A stretch of DNA of 64,000 bases from Vaginisenegalia massiliensis (GCF_900604935.1 NZ_UWPC01000005.1:1-64000); one strand, 5' to 3'; shown: positions 39,623 through 51,772, counted from the first letter of the stretch. Notes: generated by a model from the sequence alone, not told the origin. Translations and numbers: made by a program.

Positions 39623-40657
39623 TTAATCCTCATCGTGATTTGAATCTAATTGAGCTTTCCGAGCTTCTTCCTTAGCCATGCGTTCTTCCGTCAATTCAAC
39701 AAATTCACGCAACATTTGTTTCACTTCTTGAGGATTTTCTGTCTCGTTGATTGCTACTTTGACTTTTGAAGATCGCGGAATTCCCTTCAAATAATAATGG
39801 GCTTGCGTTCTAAATTCGCGAGCAGCGGTTTTCTCACCTTTAAGATTAACTAGACGATCCAAGTGGTCTATCGCGGTATCAATCTTTTCCCGCGGAGTCA
39901 TCGGCGGTAATAATTCACCTGTCTCCACATAGTGAACCATCTGCTTGATCACCCAAGGATTACCTAAGGCTGCTCGGCCCACCATCACACCATCAACACC
40001 AGTAGTATCCAAAAGATGTTTTGCTTGTTCCGGCGTTCGAACATCACCATTTCCCACAAATGGAATGGTTTTTAATTCCTTCTTCACTTGCGCCAAAATA
40101 TCCCAATTTGCTTGTCCTTCATACATTTGTACTCGAGTCCGGCCATGCATGGCAACCATCGAAGCGCCCGCTCGTTCAGCTGCTAAGGCATTTTCAATCG
40201 CATAGAGATGTTGCTCATCCCAGCCTGTTCGCATTTTAACGGTAACCGGCTTATCAACCGCATCGACAACGGAAGCTACCATCTCATAGACTTTGTTAGG
40301 ATCCAATAACCAACGGGCACCTGCCTCAGCCTTAATTACTTTATTAACGGGACAGCCCATGTTAATGTCAATGATGGCACAATCTGTATGAGTCGCTACA
40401 TATTTAGCAGCTTCTACCAATGTATCTTTATTCCCTCCCATAATTTGAATACTTAGAGGGTACTCATTTTCATCGATATGGAGCATGCTCAAGGTTTTTT
40501 CATTACGAAACTGGATACCTTTGTCCGATATCATTTCACAGACGACCAAGCCCGCACCGAATTGTTTAACAATGGTCCTAAAGGCCGCATTGGAGACGCC
40601 CGCCATCGGCGCTACGACGATTGGGTTATTAATCTGTATATCACCAATTTTAAACAT
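39623..40657 (-). CDS. dusB: tRNA-dihydrouridine synthase DusB
   Basis: A 344-residue FMN enzyme that reduces uridine in the tRNA D-loop. It has the FMN-barrel start NPIVVAPMAGVSNAAFR and IDINMGCPVNKVIKAEAGA with the catalytic cysteine in NMGCPV. VGNGDVRTPEQAKHLL and GVMVGRAALGNPW are phosphate-binding elements. It lies between lysS and hslO. Confidence 0.95.
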   Translation of the reverse strand: MFKIGDIQINNPIVVAPMAGVSNAAFRTIVKQFGAGLVVCEMISDKGIQFRNEKTLSMLHIDENEYPLSIQIMGGNKDTLVEAAKYVATHTDCAIIDINMGCPVNKVIKAEAGARWLLDPNKVYEMVASVVDAVDKPVTVKMRTGWDEQHLYAIENALAAERAGASMVAMHGRTRVQMYEGQANWDILAQVKKELKTIPFVGNGDVRTPEQAKHLLDTTGVDGVMVGRAALGNPWVIKQMVHYVETGELLPPMTPREKIDTAIDHLDRLVNLKGEKTAAREFRTQAHYYLKGIPRSSKVKVAINETENPQEVKQMLREFVELTEERMAKEEARKAQLDSNHDED

Positions 40658-40665
40658 AGGACCTC

Positions 40666-41571
40666 CTATTCTTCACTTGCTTCTGTCCGTTGTTGATCAA
40701 TCTCAGCAACTAGTTGACTTAGTTCGTCCTCACTAAAGGTAAAGCGATCACCACAGAAATGGCAGACTACTTCTGCTCCGTGGTCTTCATCAATCATGGC
40801 TTGGATTTCTTCCTTACCAATTGACCGAATTCCTTTCGCAAATCGTTCTTTATCACATGGGCAATGGAAGCTAACAGGAATTTCTTCTAACACTTGCGCA
40901 TTTCCTGGACCAACTAAGAGATCAAGCAATTCTTCTAATGTTTTTTGTGATTCAAGCAAATCAGAGAAGCGTCCCAATTCCTTAATTCGAGCCTCTAATA
41001 AGTCGACTAATAGGTCGTCAGCTCCTGGCATCATTTGAAGCATAAAGCCGCCAGCCGCGGCTACACTTTCATCCGCATTGACTAAGACACTTAGGCCAAT
41101 CGCAGATGGGGTCTGTTCAGAAACAGCCATATAATAAGTAAAATCCTCAGCCAATTCACCCGACACAAGAGGAACTTGACCAGCAAAAGGTTCGCCGCTT
41201 CCCATATGTTTGCGCACAACTAGACTTCCTGGCAAGCCCACTGCGCCAGCTACATCAAGTTTGCCTTGACTATTCAATTCTAAAGCAACTTTAGGATTAT
41301 TGACAAAGCCGCGAACGTTACCTTGACTGTCACCATCTGTCACAATACGTCCTAGGGGACCTGAACCAATGACTTCAACTGAAACCCGCTCTTGCCCTTT
41401 TAAATTTGCGGCCAATAAAGCGGTCGCAGCCAAGCTTCTACCTAAAGCCGCTGTCGCTGTGTGCCAAGTTTGATGTCTTTCTTTAGCTTCTTGCACCGTT
41501 TGTTTTGCATCCAAAACAAAAACGCGCACCTGCCCATCAAAAGCTAAGGCTTTAATTAATCGATCGGTCAT
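40666..41571 (-). CDS. hslO: Redox-regulated molecular chaperone Hsp33
   Basis: A 301-residue holdase switched on by oxidation. The redox-sensing zinc centre is intact: Cys237-Pro-Cys239 and Cys270-His-Phe-Cys273. The N-terminal substrate-binding domain carries VSVEVIGSGPLGRIVTDGDS. It ends 8 bp before dusB, and AAGGAGG precedes its ATG. Confidence 0.97.
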   Translation of the reverse strand: MTDRLIKALAFDGQVRVFVLDAKQTVQEAKERHQTWHTATAALGRSLAATALLAANLKGQERVSVEVIGSGPLGRIVTDGDSQGNVRGFVNNPKVALELNSQGKLDVAGAVGLPGSLVVRKHMGSGEPFAGQVPLVSGELAEDFTYYMAVSEQTPSAIGLSVLVNADESVAAAGGFMLQMMPGADDLLVDLLEARIKELGRFSDLLESQKTLEELLDLLVGPGNAQVLEEIPVSFHCPCDKERFAKGIRSIGKEEIQAMIDEDHGAEVVCHFCGDRFTFSEDELSQLVAEIDQQRTEASEE

Positions 41572-41589
41572 TTTCTTCCTCCTTTTTTT

Positions 41590-41656
41590 CCTATAAAAAA
41601 GCGAACAGAACCCCCAAGGGGCTATTCAATGTAATAGTCCAGAGGGTTCTTGTTCG
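41590..41656 (-). terminator. Terminator after ftsH
   Basis: On the minus strand CGAACAAGAACCC (41644-41656) pairs, with one bulge, to GGGTTCTGTTCG (41602-41613) and is followed by TTTTTT. Shorter inner stems include CTATT/AATAG. It splits hslO-dusB-lysS from the ftsH group. Confidence 0.85.
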
Positions 41657-41676
41657 ACAACTTTGCTTCTACATGC

Positions 41677-43794
41677 TTAAACTCTATCTTGTCCATCTTC
41701 TTGGCTGATAACCGGTTTGCCATCTTCTAAGGCTTGACGCACTTTTGATTCAGCTTGTTCCGATTCGAAACTTGCTGTTTGATCATGATCTGAATGCACT
41801 TGATCTTCAGATTGTTGAGCTTTTTCTTTAGCTTCTTGGAAATCATCCGGTTGTTCAAGTGGTTCTTGATCATGCTCTGCTTTTTCTGGCATTTGACCTG
41901 TTTCAAACAAAGCTTTAATTTGAGCTTTATCAAGCGTTTCGACTTCAAGTAATTTTTCAGCAATAACATTTAATTGCTGACGGTGTTCAGTAATAATACG
42001 ATGCGCTTCGTCATGGGCTTCTTTCATCATGCGGCGAACTTCTAGATCGATTTCATAGGCTATTTGATCAGAATAAGCCGGAGATTGACCATAATCGCGA
42101 CCGATGAAGACTTTATGATTGCCTTCAAATTGAATGGTTCCAAGCTTATCTGACATACCATATTCGGTAATCATTGACCGCACAATACGTGTAGCTTGCT
42201 CAAAGTCATTGCTAGCGCCTGTTGATTGAGAATTAAAGACAATCTCTTCTGCCACCCGTCCACCGAGTAAACCAACCACTTGTTGGTAAAGCTCTTCTTT
42301 GGTCACGATAAATTGATCTTCCTTAGGTAGCATAATGGCATAACCGCCTGCGCGACCGCGAGGAACAATCGTCACTTTGTGAACGATGCGGGCATCATTC
42401 AAGACCATACCAATTACGGTATGCCCCGCTTCATGGTAAGCCACTGTCCGCAATTGTTTCTCTGATCGTTCCCGATCTTTCTTAGCTGGACCTGCAATCA
42501 CTCGATCATGAGCTTCGTCTAAATCATCCGGCATAATTTCAGTATGATTTTGCCGAGCGGCGACTAAAGCGGCCTCATTAAGCAAGTTTTCCAAGTCAGC
42601 CCCAGAAAAGCCTGGGGTTTGTTGAGCAATAGTCTTCAAATCAATAAGCGGTGAAATCTTTTTGTTGCGGGCGTGAACAGCTAAAACAGCTTCACGTCCT
42701 TTAACATCCGGATTACCTACTAAAATTTGACGGTCAAAACGACCTGGACGTAACAAGGCTGGATCTAAGACATCAGATCGGTTAGTAGCCGCGATCACAA
42801 TCACGCCTTCATTACCTTCAAACCCATCCATTTCAACCAAGAGTTGGTTCAAGGTTTGTTCCCGTTCATCGTGACCACCGCCCATACCGGTTCCCCGTTG
42901 GCGTCCCACCGCATCAATTTCATCAATAAATATAATCGCTGGCGCGTTCTTTTTAGCATTTTCGAATAAGTCACGAACCCGGCTAGCACCGACACCGACA
43001 AACATCTCCACAAATTCCGAACCAGAGATACTATAAAATGGCACGCCGGCTTCACCAGCTACCGCTTTTGCTAACAAGGTTTTACCCGTTCCTGGAGGCC
43101 CTTCTAAAAGAACACCCGCTGGTATCCGCGCACCTAGTTTAGTAAAGCGTTTAGGGTCTTTTAAAAATTCAACCACTTCAACTAATTCTTGCTTCTCTTC
43201 TTCAGCACCGGCTACATCGGTAAAGCGTACTTTAACTTTTTGTTTAGACACATCTTTGGTCTTGGATTTACCAAAATTCAAGACATTTTTACCACCACCA
43301 GGTCCACCGCCTTGAAACATTGAGAACATCATCATGGTAGCTGGAATCATCAAAAGCAATAACGGTAAGGACATCAAAATGTCCATCAAATTAGAACGAC
43401 CTTCGCTTTGGAATTTGACTTCTTTAGCTTTTGCCAATTCTGTAATTTCCTTAACCGTATTGTCGTTGTCCAATACTTTGGCTGAGAAACGATTCAAGGC
43501 TTTTGAGCCATTGAACATCGAGATAAAATCTTCGCTTTCTTGTTTCTTTACCTTGCCATTAGCAAATTCCCCGTTAATGAGGTAGATACCATCGGCTTTT
43601 TGGATTTCAAATGATTTAATTTTCCCTTGATCTAATTGAGTCATGAACTCAGAGGAAGTCAACTCTTTCGTTGATCCAGAACCTGTCACGCCGTTGCCAG
43701 CGAACAATTGAAAAAGTCCCGCTAGGGCAAAAAAAGCCACTAGATAAAACAGGGTACTTCTAAAGAAATTTTTATTTGGATTTGGTTTATTCAT
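41677..43794 (-). CDS. ftsH: ATP-dependent zinc metalloprotease FtsH
   Basis: A 705-residue membrane AAA+ protease that degrades misfolded membrane proteins and short-lived regulators. Transmembrane helices are at about 11-31 and 138-160. AAA Walker A is GPPGTGKT (232-239), Walker B is [14 protein letters not shown], the second region of homology follows, and the zinc site is HEAGH (454-458). The C-terminal tail (about 640-705) is Glu/Gln/Asp-rich and disordered, longer than in many relatives. Confidence 0.98.
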   Translation of the reverse strand: MNKPNPNKNFFRSTLFYLVAFFALAGLFQLFAGNGVTGSGSTKELTSSEFMTQLDQGKIKSFEIQKADGIYLINGEFANGKVKKQESEDFISMFNGSKALNRFSAKVLDNDNTVKEITELAKAKEVKFQSEGRSNLMDILMSLPLLLLMIPATMMMFSMFQGGGPGGGKNVLNFGKSKTKDVSKQKVKVRFTDVAGAEEEKQELVEVVEFLKDPKRFTKLGARIPAGVLLEGPPGTGKTLLAKAVAGEAGVPFYSISGSEFVEMFVGVGASRVRDLFENAKKNAPAIIFIDEIDAVGRQRGTGMGGGHDEREQTLNQLLVEMDGFEGNEGVIVIAATNRSDVLDPALLRPGRFDRQILVGNPDVKGREAVLAVHARNKKISPLIDLKTIAQQTPGFSGADLENLLNEAALVAARQNHTEIMPDDLDEAHDRVIAGPAKKDRERSEKQLRTVAYHEAGHTVIGMVLNDARIVHKVTIVPRGRAGGYAIMLPKEDQFIVTKEELYQQVVGLLGGRVAEEIVFNSQSTGASNDFEQATRIVRSMITEYGMSDKLGTIQFEGNHKVFIGRDYGQSPAYSDQIAYEIDLEVRRMMKEAHDEAHRIITEHRQQLNVIAEKLLEVETLDKAQIKALFETGQMPEKAEHDQEPLEQPDDFQEAKEKAQQSEDQVHSDHDQTASFESEQAESKVRQALEDGKPVISQEDGQDRV

Positions 43795-43839
43795 TCAGTC
43801 TATCTCCTTCTTACCAACTAAGTCAGTCAAATCTTTGCC

Positions 43840-43848
43840 ATCATAGCA
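43840..43848 (-). promoter_or_regulatory. Possible extended -10 promoter for ftsH
   Basis: TGcTATGAT on the minus strand in the hpt-ftsH gap, without a clear -35. Confidence 0.35.
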
Positions 43849-43871
43849 CAGTTGCTGAATATGTGGTAGCT

Positions 43872-44420
43872 TTATGCCTCTTGGTAAATAGCGGGTTTTA
43901 AGACACCGATATAAGGCAAATTACGGTACCGTTGTTTGAAGTCAAGGCCATATCCGACCACAAATTCATTTGGAATATCCAAACCAACATAGTCAGGTTT
44001 CACTTCAGCAATTTCCCGACGTTCAGGTTTATCTAATAAAGTACAGATTCTCACCGAAGCAGCTTTACGATGTTCTAATAGGCCAACAATATAATGTAAG
44101 GTCCGTCCTGTATCGATGATGTCTTCAACAATTAAAATGTGTTTGCCCTCAACAGATGAATTTAAATCCTTAAGGATCTTCACTTCACCACTAGATTGGG
44201 TAGCATCTCCATAAGAAGACACATCCATAAAGTCAATCGTGACATAAGCATCAATATGACGGACTAAGTCAGCCATAAATACGGCAGCCCCTCTTAAAAT
44301 ACCGATAACCAAGATGTCTTTACCTTCATAATCAGCGGTAATATCTTGGCCTAATCGGCTCAAAGCTTGATCAATTTCTTCCTTAGAAACTAAGACGCGT
44401 TCAATATCTTTTTCTAACAT
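43872..44420 (-). CDS. hpt: Hypoxanthine-guanine phosphoribosyltransferase
   Basis: A 182-residue purine-salvage enzyme. The PRPP loop is [14 protein letters not shown], the flexible catalytic loop carries [16 protein letters not shown], and [14 protein letters not shown] is the C-terminal signature. It lies between tilS and ftsH, a widespread Firmicutes order. In related bacteria TilS and HprT can form a complex that activates ftsH transcription; the order here fits that possibility. Confidence 0.97.
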   Translation of the reverse strand: MLEKDIERVLVSKEEIDQALSRLGQDITADYEGKDILVIGILRGAAVFMADLVRHIDAYVTIDFMDVSSYGDATQSSGEVKILKDLNSSVEGKHILIVEDIIDTGRTLHYIVGLLEHRKAASVRICTLLDKPERREIAEVKPDYVGLDIPNEFVVGYGLDFKQRYRNLPYIGVLKPAIYQEA

Positions 44421-44430
44421 AATCTTCTCC

Positions 44431-45948
44431 TTATCCTTCGAGTGGTAAACGGTTATTTAACAGCCCTTCAAATGTTTTAGTATCAGCTTGATCATAGTCG
44501 TTTTGATAAAGAAATACATGAGTTATTGTATCAGTTTGTATGTCACGATACAATTGAGAAATCACTTTAGGAATGCACCAAATAATCTGATCATTCGCAT
44601 CACATAACAACCAAGTTTGTGTCCGCTCATCGCGTGGAATCTTGGCATCAATCATAATACGATTAATCTTTTTATGATAGGCTTGCCCTTGGCGAATACC
44701 TAATCGCATCTTATCCCCTTGTTGGCGATGACGCAAATAGAAACCCTTTATTTTTCGTTCATCAACCAAATTAACCGCTAACTTACCCGTGGCCTCTTTC
44801 ATCATCTTACCCGTAATCTGGCTACGTTCAAACAATCCCAAGCGTTCATGATCACTAAGAACTAACCAAGTATTAACTTGTTCAATCGGCAACATCACCT
44901 GATCTGCTAGCTTGGCTTGCGAGGCCATTGGCATAATCCGCAAATAATCATATTGGCGAATCGCTACCCAGTCGGACCCTAAGGAAATCCGTGCATTCGG
45001 ATCCCAATGATTCTTCATCAGCTGTTCCACACTCTCCACCGTTTCTTTGGCATATGTGGGCAAATCATTGATGAGGCGCTCTTCAAAGAAAATAGATAGA
45101 TAGGTCTTTAATTTGGCTTCCGGCAAAGCTAGAAAATTCGGAATATATAAAATCCACCCTTGAATTTGTTGCGAATACATTAACAGATTCGGTTCCATTT
45201 GTAAATAGTCAGCAAAATGCGTTTGATAGGAATGCTGTAATTGTTCTTGAATACCTAGAATGTTCTGTAAAAATTGGGGATTCTCTGCTTCCATCCAAGG
45301 AATCATCTGATGACGAATACGATTACGAAAATGTTTATCAGTATGATTTGACGCATCCTCAGCAAAAGGCACCTTATAATCTTGTGCGTAAGCATAGAGT
45401 TTGTCCTTAGGTATTTGAACTAAAGGCCGCAACATTTGTGTAAAGACAACCTGTTTATCCTCCGTCGTCAAAATACGTTCGTAGGATGATTGAATACCTT
45501 GACTTCCCTTTAGCGAGGTCCCACGGATCATCCGCATCAAGAAGGTCTCAGCGACATCATTCAAATGATGAGCTGTCATAAGCACCTGGGCTTGACTCGC
45601 TTTCAACACATTAGCAAAAAAAGTATAACGAGCTTGTCGAGCTAAAGCTTCCGTATTCGTCTGGCTCGGTTCTTTCCAAGTTTGACTATAGTAGATACAG
45701 CCACATGCTAAAGCATAGTCCTTCACCATTTGTGCTTCTGCCGTACTTTCAAGGCGTAATTGATGATTGAAATGAGCGACAATCAGTTCTTTATGCTGAT
45801 AATCTTTCAATTGGACGATTTGATGCATCAAATGCAAAAGCACCATGGAATCAACCCCACCTGATACAGCCAAAACAATCTTATCTGCTTCATCAAAGGC
45901 TGGCCATTTTTGCAATTGATTCTTAACACGTCGCAACAATTCTTCCAT
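44431..45948 (-). CDS. tilS: tRNA(Ile)-lysidine synthetase
   Basis: A 505-residue enzyme that converts the wobble cytidine of the CAU isoleucine tRNA to lysidine. The PP-loop ATPase motif SGGVDS is at 29-34. [20 protein letters not shown] with [11 protein letters not shown] is the catalytic core. The C-terminal substrate-recognition domain includes [14 protein letters not shown]. It is a long variant, and ends 10 bp before hpt. Confidence 0.96.
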   Translation of the reverse strand: MEELLRRVKNQLQKWPAFDEADKIVLAVSGGVDSMVLLHLMHQIVQLKDYQHKELIVAHFNHQLRLESTAEAQMVKDYALACGCIYYSQTWKEPSQTNTEALARQARYTFFANVLKASQAQVLMTAHHLNDVAETFLMRMIRGTSLKGSQGIQSSYERILTTEDKQVVFTQMLRPLVQIPKDKLYAYAQDYKVPFAEDASNHTDKHFRNRIRHQMIPWMEAENPQFLQNILGIQEQLQHSYQTHFADYLQMEPNLLMYSQQIQGWILYIPNFLALPEAKLKTYLSIFFEERLINDLPTYAKETVESVEQLMKNHWDPNARISLGSDWVAIRQYDYLRIMPMASQAKLADQVMLPIEQVNTWLVLSDHERLGLFERSQITGKMMKEATGKLAVNLVDERKIKGFYLRHRQQGDKMRLGIRQGQAYHKKINRIMIDAKIPRDERTQTWLLCDANDQIIWCIPKVISQLYRDIQTDTITHVFLYQNDYDQADTKTFEGLLNNRLPLEG

Positions 45949-46077
45949 CTTCCATCCCTCGTTTCCCCATCATCCGCTGAGTGCGGCAAAGCTTCCCAAC
46001 ATATTATAACAATCTTCCCCAAATTTGGGTACCAACTTTAGTCGCAAGTAGGAAGCAACCACTAAGCAAAAGAAAAA

Positions 46078-46099
46078 GCAACCGCTTCTTAGCAGTTGC
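46078..46099 (-). terminator. Terminator of the S1-domain protein gene
   Basis: GCAACTGCT (46091-46099 on the minus strand) pairs with AGCGGTTGC (46078-46086), including one G-T pair, with a 4-base loop and a T-rich run after it. Confidence 0.82.
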
Positions 46100-46114
46100 C
46101 TCTATGTTAATCTT

Positions 46115-46624
46115 TTAATTGCGACGGCCACCACGGCCACCACGTTTGCCTTCCGTATTACGACGCAAAGAAGATAAACGATCCTCACTATCTTTAAGGA
46201 AGCCGCTCATCATCGCATCAAAGTCAGACAAGGGCTTAGAACCAGCCGCGTTCCGATTATTATCTGGACGATGGCTCGGACGATTAAAAGGCTTGCGTGG
46301 CGCATCATCATCGTCTTTATCTTTGCGGAACTGATTACCACGGTCACGCGGTGTAAATGAACGTTGTGGAGCCGCTTGTTGTTGTGCTTTATCGACAGCT
46401 TGACGTAAAGATAAGGAAATTTTGCCATCAGGTGCAATGGTTAGGACTTTAACCTCAACTTCTTGGCCCACTGTCAAAACACTATTGATATCTTTGATAT
46501 ACCCATCTGAAATTTCACTAATATGAATCAACCCTGTCTTACCTTCTGGTAATTCCACAAAGGCGCCGAAATTAGTGATTCCTGTAACCTTACCCGCAAC
46601 CTTCTGACCGACTTCAATTGACAT
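46115..46624 (-). CDS. S1 domain RNA-binding protein (YabR-like)
   Basis: A 169-residue protein. The N-terminal S1 OB fold (1-72) reads VGQKVAGKVTGITNFGAFVE and GLIHISEISDGYIKDI. The remainder is an Arg/Asp/Gly-rich disordered tail ending GKRGGRGGRRN. Homologues in Bacilli (YabR, CvfD/general stress protein 13) bind RNA and influence many transcripts. It lies between divIC and tilS, as in B. subtilis. Confidence 0.9.
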   Translation of the reverse strand: MSIEVGQKVAGKVTGITNFGAFVELPEGKTGLIHISEISDGYIKDINSVLTVGQEVEVKVLTIAPDGKISLSLRQAVDKAQQQAAPQRSFTPRDRGNQFRKDKDDDDAPRKPFNRPSHRPDNNRNAAGSKPLSDFDAMMSGFLKDSEDRLSSLRRNTEGKRGGRGGRRN

Positions 46625-46690
46625 AAAAAACTAGTTCCTCCTTAAAAAATCAGTGGCAAAGCCACCCTATATAAGACTTATACAGTAAGT

Positions 46691-47113
46691 CTAATTTTGT
46701 TGGTTAAAGATACTGTTTTGATCTTGGTCTTGACCTAAATCAAAAATAATTTCGCCTTCTTTAGAATAATAATAATCACGACGAGCAATCTCTGCTAAAT
46801 AAGAAGGATCCTTAAGTCGTTGAAGTTCATCTGCCACTTCTTTATTCTGTTGAATGGCGACTTTGTTCGCTGCTTTTGCTGCTTCCAATTTGGTATTTTG
46901 GCTCACAGACTGCGCTAAAGTATTAATTAAGGGAACGCCGGTTATCAGAACTGCCACGACTCCCAGTAGAGCAATCCGCTTCGTTGCATTAAAAGAGCGG
47001 GTTTTAGGCGACGAAGTCATGCTCAGTTTGGTCCCCATCTGACCTGATCGCGCTTGATTTAATTGAATGATATTTGGTCTTGCTTGTTGCGACCGTTTTT
47101 GATTTGTTGGCAT
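46691..47113 (-). CDS. divIC: Septum formation initiator DivIC/FtsB
   Basis: A 140-residue bitopic division protein that joins FtsL and DivIB at the septum. A basic cytoplasmic part (1-47) is followed by a membrane helix (IALLGVVAVLITGVPLINTL, about 48-67), a coiled coil (about 70-105) and the conserved region PSYLAEIARRDYYYSKEGEI. Confidence 0.93.
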   Translation of the reverse strand: MPTNQKRSQQARPNIIQLNQARSGQMGTKLSMTSSPKTRSFNATKRIALLGVVAVLITGVPLINTLAQSVSQNTKLEAAKAANKVAIQQNKEVADELQRLKDPSYLAEIARRDYYYSKEGEIIFDLGQDQDQNSIFNQQN

Positions 47114-47208
47114 CTTCGCTCACCTCTTTTCTAATTGAGTATATCAATAATCTAGTTAAATTTCTATGTTAAAGTACATAAACTTATTTAAATATTCCCG
47201 CTACATAG

Positions 47209-47493
47209 TTAGTCTAGCAAGGAGTCTTCACTTTGATTAGCTATCCGTTCCTCTTTAATGAGCTCATATAGTTCAAGGGCCTGATCCTTCTTAGTCGTTT
47301 CTTTCAAATCATTAACCCGTACAGTCACCAAGCGGTTACCGAACCGAATCGTCAATTCATCACCAATTTTTACATCGGTCGATGATTTAGCTACTTTACC
47401 ATTAATGGTAATTCGTCCTTGGTCTGCCACTTCTTTAGCTACACTACGACGTTTAATCAAACGCGATATTTTTAAAAATTTATCTAAACGCAT
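47209..47493 (-). CDS. S4-domain RNA-binding protein RqcP (YabO-like)
   Basis: A 94-residue protein starting [20 protein letters not shown] with an S4 domain ([20 protein letters not shown]). In Bacilli this protein stabilises the P-site tRNA during RqcH-driven alanine tailing of stalled nascent chains. The ATG at 47493 has AAAGGAGG upstream; a longer in-frame start would overlap mfd. Confidence 0.93.
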   Translation of the reverse strand: MRLDKFLKISRLIKRRSVAKEVADQGRITINGKVAKSSTDVKIGDELTIRFGNRLVTVRVNDLKETTKKDQALELYELIKEERIANQSEDSLLD

Positions 47494-47518
47494 TATTCTT
47501 CCTCCTTTTGTATGTGAT

Positions 47519-50500
47519 TCACTCCACTGCTTGGCCCTTCTCAACCAATTGGGCCGCTCTCTGCGCTAGCTTGTGCAAAGCCGACAACCACTGATAAGAT
47601 TTTTTGCCTTGGATTAAGAAACGAACTTGTAAGTTGTCTTGATCCATTTGCACCTCAGCTTTAAGTGGGATGTCTTGCATGGCTTCAAAAATCTTCGGTC
47701 CCATTAATGCCTTACTCGCTACGGAATTAAAGGAAATAATTAGCCATGGATTTTGTTGCTTAATCTGGGTCATCCCCGCTTTAGAACCAAAGTAACGGAT
47801 GAGCCCCACTTCCAAGAGGTCAGCCACTTGATCCGGAAATTCCCCAAATCGATCAATTAACTGATCTTGGAGCTGACGATAGGCTTCTTCTGAATCCAAT
47901 TGTTGGATTGACTTATAAATGGCTATTTTTTGGCGGCCATCTTCAATATAGTCAGACGGCAAATAGGCATCGATCGCTAAATCAATTTCCAAATCAGAAC
48001 TCGCTACATTCCCAACTGGCGATTTCTTGCCACGTTTAAGATCAACAGCTTCTTTCAACATTTGTGAATACATATCAAAACCAACAGAATCAATAAAACC
48101 ACTCTGCTGTTTACCGAGTAAGTTACCTGCTCCACGAATGGATAAGTCTCGCATGGCAATCTTAAAGCCTGAACCCAACTCAGTAAATTCTTTAATAGCT
48201 TGAAGACGTTTCTCTGAGACTTCACTTAATTGTTTAAATGGTTCGTAAAGCAGATAAGCATAGGCCACCCGATGGGTCCGGCCAACCCGTCCCCGCAATT
48301 GATAAAGGGTAGATAAGCCCATCCGATCAGCATCTTCAATAAATAATGTATTCGCGTTAGGGATATCAACCCCGGTCTCAATAATAGTCGTGGTAACTAG
48401 AACATCATAGGCGCCTTGGATAAAGTCAATCAAAACTGTTTCTAATTCCGCTTCGGACATCTGCCCGTGAGCGACAGCTACGCGTGCATCGGGAACCAAA
48501 TCATGAATTTCTAGTGCCCGCTGATCAATCGTAGCAACACGATTGTAAAGGTAAAACACTTGGCCTCCGCGAGCCATCTCTCTTTCGATTGCCGTTTTGA
48601 TTGCCCCGTCATTACGTTCCATTACATAGGTTTGCACTGGAAAACGGTTGTTTGGCGGCGTTTCAATTAAAGATAGGTCACGGACACCGATCATAGACAT
48701 ATGTAAGGTCCTCGGAATCGGGGTAGCCGTTAGCGTTAAGACATCAACTTGAGCTTTTAATTGTTTCAAACGTTCTTTGTGTTTAACACCAAAGCGTTGC
48801 TCCTCGTCGACAATCAACAGACCTAAATCAAGGAAGTGGACATCTTTTGAAAGTAAGCGATGCGTGCCGACAACGATGGCACATTGGCCGGAAGCCAAGC
48901 CCTTCAAAGTTTCTTGTTGGCTGGTTTTACTAGCAAAGCGTGATAAGAGCCCAATTTCAAACGGATAGTCAGCAAACCGTTGCACCAATGAATTATAGTG
49001 TTGCTGAGCCAAAATAGTCGTAGGTACCAAAAAGGCCACTTGCTTGCCATCCATCACAGCTTTAAAAATCGCCCGCATCGCCACTTCGGTCTTACCATAA
49101 CCCACATCTCCCACTAATAAGCGGTCCATTGGCCGAATTTTTTCCATATCCGCCTTAATTTCTTGGGTCGAGCGCAATTGATCGGGTGTCTCAACGTAAG
49201 CAAATGCTTGTTCAAATTCAGCTTGTTCAGGCGTATCTGGACCAAAAGCATAACCTTGTTCCTGCTCTCGTTGTGCATAGAGCGCAATGAGTTCATCAGC
49301 AATGTCTTCAACTTTAGCCGCCACTTTCTGCTTAGTTTTTACCCAGTCCGTGCCACCCAGTTTGTTGATTTTAGGAGTCCGTGATTCAGACGAAACATAC
49401 TTCTGCAGCAGATGTATTTGGTCGACCGGAATCAGAACACGAGCCTTATTTTGATATTCAATAGCTAACAAATCCTTATGAATCCCATTGATTTCCAAGG
49501 TGTCCATGCCCGTATAGAGCCCGATTCCATGATTCACATGGACCACATAGTCACCCACAGTCAATTCATTGTAGGATTTAATTCGTTCAGCATTCGATAG
49601 ATTTTGCGGTCGAACATGGCGCTTCTTCAGTTGGTTAAAGAGTTCTCGTTCAGTTAAGACAACCCATTTAGCGAGGGGCAGTTCAAACCCATTAGTCAAG
49701 GTCAACTGACTAATGTTGATCCTACCTTTCATAATATCGGTCGCTTGTTCCACCAAATACCCCATCATTCCATACTCTTCAAAACGAGCTTGGGTCTTTT
49801 GAGCTTGCTTAGCTGATGAGGCCAAAACTTGGATGGTATAACCTTGCTTAATCCAATGATCAACTTCGGTTTTGACCAACGGCATTTGATTAAAGAAAGG
49901 GTTCATCGAGCGATATTGAAAAGCGTGAACTGCCGCAAAAGTGAGATTACCCAAACCTCGGTGCATTACTGAAAAATGCAATTTAGGCAAGTCTGATTGG
50001 CGGATCAGTTCGATACAATTATGGTGCACCGCAACATTAGGTAGGATAGTCCCTTTTACAATCTCTTGTTCAAGCCAATACTGATCCTCTTGGGCTAATT
50101 GATGCTCTTGCGCCACAATTTTACCGTATTCCATCAGCACCAAACAGGCGGATGGCTGAGCATAATCCAATAACGACGCTGGTTTTGATTGGTTGAAACG
50201 GAAAAAGGCTGGCGCATATTTCAGGGGCTGTCCCGCCTTTAGTTGCGCCAACTGGTCGACCATCGCACGCTTAATTTGTTGAGCCAGTTCTTGATCTTGC
50301 ATTCGTTGGGTTACTTGTTCTAATTTTGTTTCTAATTTTGGTAGCAAGGCTTGTTGCTCTTCTAAAGTAAAGAGCAGATCCGTAGCCGGAGCCAACACAA
50401 CACGATCTCGATTCTCAATTGATTCTTGTGTTTGCGCATCAAATAGACGGATGGAATCCAGTTCAGTATCAAAGAAGTCTAAACGAATGGGATGCGGTTG

Positions 50501-51058
50501 ATTGAGTGGATAGAAATCAACTATCGAACCTCGAATACTGTATTCGCCTGGACTCTGAACCATAGGTTGGTGATGGTAGCCAAAGTTATGAAGTTGGCGT
50601 TCAAGTTGTTGGCGATCCATTTCCTGACCTAGCTCTAATGTTTGAACTTGCTGCTGCCATTGCTCAGGTGGATTGAGTTGTTTACGCAAAGCAGCTGGTG
50701 AACAAATGATAATGCAGGCTTCTTGATTAAGTAAAGCCACTAGACACTCTAACCGCTGAGCGAGTGAATCAAAGGAAGCATAGGAATATTCTAAAGCTAA
50801 GGCTTCCTCAACTGGAAATTCCAACACTTTAACGTTTGGTAGGAGTTGTTGTAAGTCTTCACATAATTGGCTTAAATGAGTGGCCACCGGTTCAACCACG
50901 ATCATTTGTTGCGGTTGTTCTTGGTAGAGCTGAGCTAATAAGACAGCCCGTGCACTATCATCTAGACCCGTCACCAAATGGGGCAAGTCTTGCCCGCTAT
51001 TTTTTTTCAGTTGTTGTACGACTGGATCAAAGGGTGCATTAAAGATTGTGGCTAGCAT
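47519..51058 (-). CDS. mfd: Transcription-repair coupling factor Mfd
   Basis: A 1179-residue translocase that releases stalled RNA polymerase and recruits UvrA. In order: the UvrB-like N-terminal domain (1 to about 330), the RNA-polymerase interaction domain (around 500-570, including [17 protein letters not shown]), the RecG-like helicase (Walker [10 protein letters not shown] near 650; DEEQ box near 752; [10 protein letters not shown]) and the TRCF C-terminal domain. Full length for the family. It follows pth by 88 bp. Confidence 0.98.
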   Translation of the reverse strand: MLATIFNAPFDPVVQQLKKNSGQDLPHLVTGLDDSARAVLLAQLYQEQPQQMIVVEPVATHLSQLCEDLQQLLPNVKVLEFPVEEALALEYSYASFDSLAQRLECLVALLNQEACIIICSPAALRKQLNPPEQWQQQVQTLELGQEMDRQQLERQLHNFGYHHQPMVQSPGEYSIRGSIVDFYPLNQPHPIRLDFFDTELDSIRLFDAQTQESIENRDRVVLAPATDLLFTLEEQQALLPKLETKLEQVTQRMQDQELAQQIKRAMVDQLAQLKAGQPLKYAPAFFRFNQSKPASLLDYAQPSACLVLMEYGKIVAQEHQLAQEDQYWLEQEIVKGTILPNVAVHHNCIELIRQSDLPKLHFSVMHRGLGNLTFAAVHAFQYRSMNPFFNQMPLVKTEVDHWIKQGYTIQVLASSAKQAQKTQARFEEYGMMGYLVEQATDIMKGRINISQLTLTNGFELPLAKWVVLTERELFNQLKKRHVRPQNLSNAERIKSYNELTVGDYVVHVNHGIGLYTGMDTLEINGIHKDLLAIEYQNKARVLIPVDQIHLLQKYVSSESRTPKINKLGGTDWVKTKQKVAAKVEDIADELIALYAQREQEQGYAFGPDTPEQAEFEQAFAYVETPDQLRSTQEIKADMEKIRPMDRLLVGDVGYGKTEVAMRAIFKAVMDGKQVAFLVPTTILAQQHYNSLVQRFADYPFEIGLLSRFASKTSQQETLKGLASGQCAIVVGTHRLLSKDVHFLDLGLLIVDEEQRFGVKHKERLKQLKAQVDVLTLTATPIPRTLHMSMIGVRDLSLIETPPNNRFPVQTYVMERNDGAIKTAIEREMARGGQVFYLYNRVATIDQRALEIHDLVPDARVAVAHGQMSEAELETVLIDFIQGAYDVLVTTTIIETGVDIPNANTLFIEDADRMGLSTLYQLRGRVGRTHRVAYAYLLYEPFKQLSEVSEKRLQAIKEFTELGSGFKIAMRDLSIRGAGNLLGKQQSGFIDSVGFDMYSQMLKEAVDLKRGKKSPVGNVASSDLEIDLAIDAYLPSDYIEDGRQKIAIYKSIQQLDSEEAYRQLQDQLIDRFGEFPDQVADLLEVGLIRYFGSKAGMTQIKQQNPWLIISFNSVASKALMGPKIFEAMQDIPLKAEVQMDQDNLQVRFLIQGKKSYQWLSALHKLAQRAAQLVEKGQAVE

Positions 51059-51146
51059 GTTGGCAGCCTCCTTTACTTAATTAGTTCTAACAATAGCCAT
51101 AGGAAGAAGGGACTCAGTTTCCTGACCCCCTTATCGGCGCTTTGAC

Positions 51147-51719
51147 TTAGGCTTTACGTTGATTATAGCGATTCATCACATCAATAAAATCATGTCCCTG
51201 CAACCAATATTCAACAGCATCAGCGGCTAGCTGATTTGCTTGATCAATCAAGGGACGCTGATCAGCTGAAAAAGGGGCCAAGACATGGTCAACCACTTTC
51301 CAACCACCACTAGGGCGTCCAATCCCAACTCGGATGCGATTAAAATCTTGACTTCCTAACATTTGGATAATAGATTTAATCCCATTGTGACCACCAGCCG
51401 AACCGGTTTGTCGCAAACGAATACGGCCAGGTTCCAAATCTAAATCATCGTAAACAACTAATATGTCTTCCATAGCAACATGATAATAAGACATCAGTGG
51501 TAAGAGGGCCTCTCCCGATAGATTCATATAGGTATAAGGTTTAACAAATAGCACCTTTTCTTGCCCTATATGAGCAACCGTATAATCCGCTCGAAACTTC
51601 TGATCGGTCATCTTCAAATGATGACGTTCTAAAAGTTGATCCACCACATCAAAACCAATATTATGCCGAGTGCCCGCATATTTTTCGCCAGGGTTTCCTA
51701 GACCAATAATTAATTTCAT
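51147..51719 (-). CDS. pth: Peptidyl-tRNA hydrolase
   Basis: A 190-residue enzyme that frees tRNAs from dropped-off peptides. It starts MKLIIGLGNPGEKYAGTRHN, which includes the catalytic His (RHNIGF). The KPYTYMNLSGEA and GSAGGHNGIKSII segments are also present. Confidence 0.98.
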   Translation of the reverse strand: MKLIIGLGNPGEKYAGTRHNIGFDVVDQLLERHHLKMTDQKFRADYTVAHIGQEKVLFVKPYTYMNLSGEALLPLMSYYHVAMEDILVVYDDLDLEPGRIRLRQTGSAGGHNGIKSIIQMLGSQDFNRIRVGIGRPSGGWKVVDHVLAPFSADQRPLIDQANQLAADAVEYWLQGHDFIDVMNRYNQRKA

Positions 51720-51763
51720 TCTTTCTCACCCAAATACATGTATTTTCTTGCCTTGGTCTGCTT

Positions 51764-51772
51764 ATTATAGCA
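51764..51772 (-). promoter_or_regulatory. Extended -10 promoter for the pth-mfd operon
   Basis: TGcTATAAT on the minus strand, about 45 bases before the pth ATG. The -35 region is weak. Confidence 0.5.

Noticed and set aside
41727..41969. Lys/Leu-rich open frame inside ftsH
   Set aside because: Shadow of the acidic ftsH tail in another frame, with no ribosome binding site.
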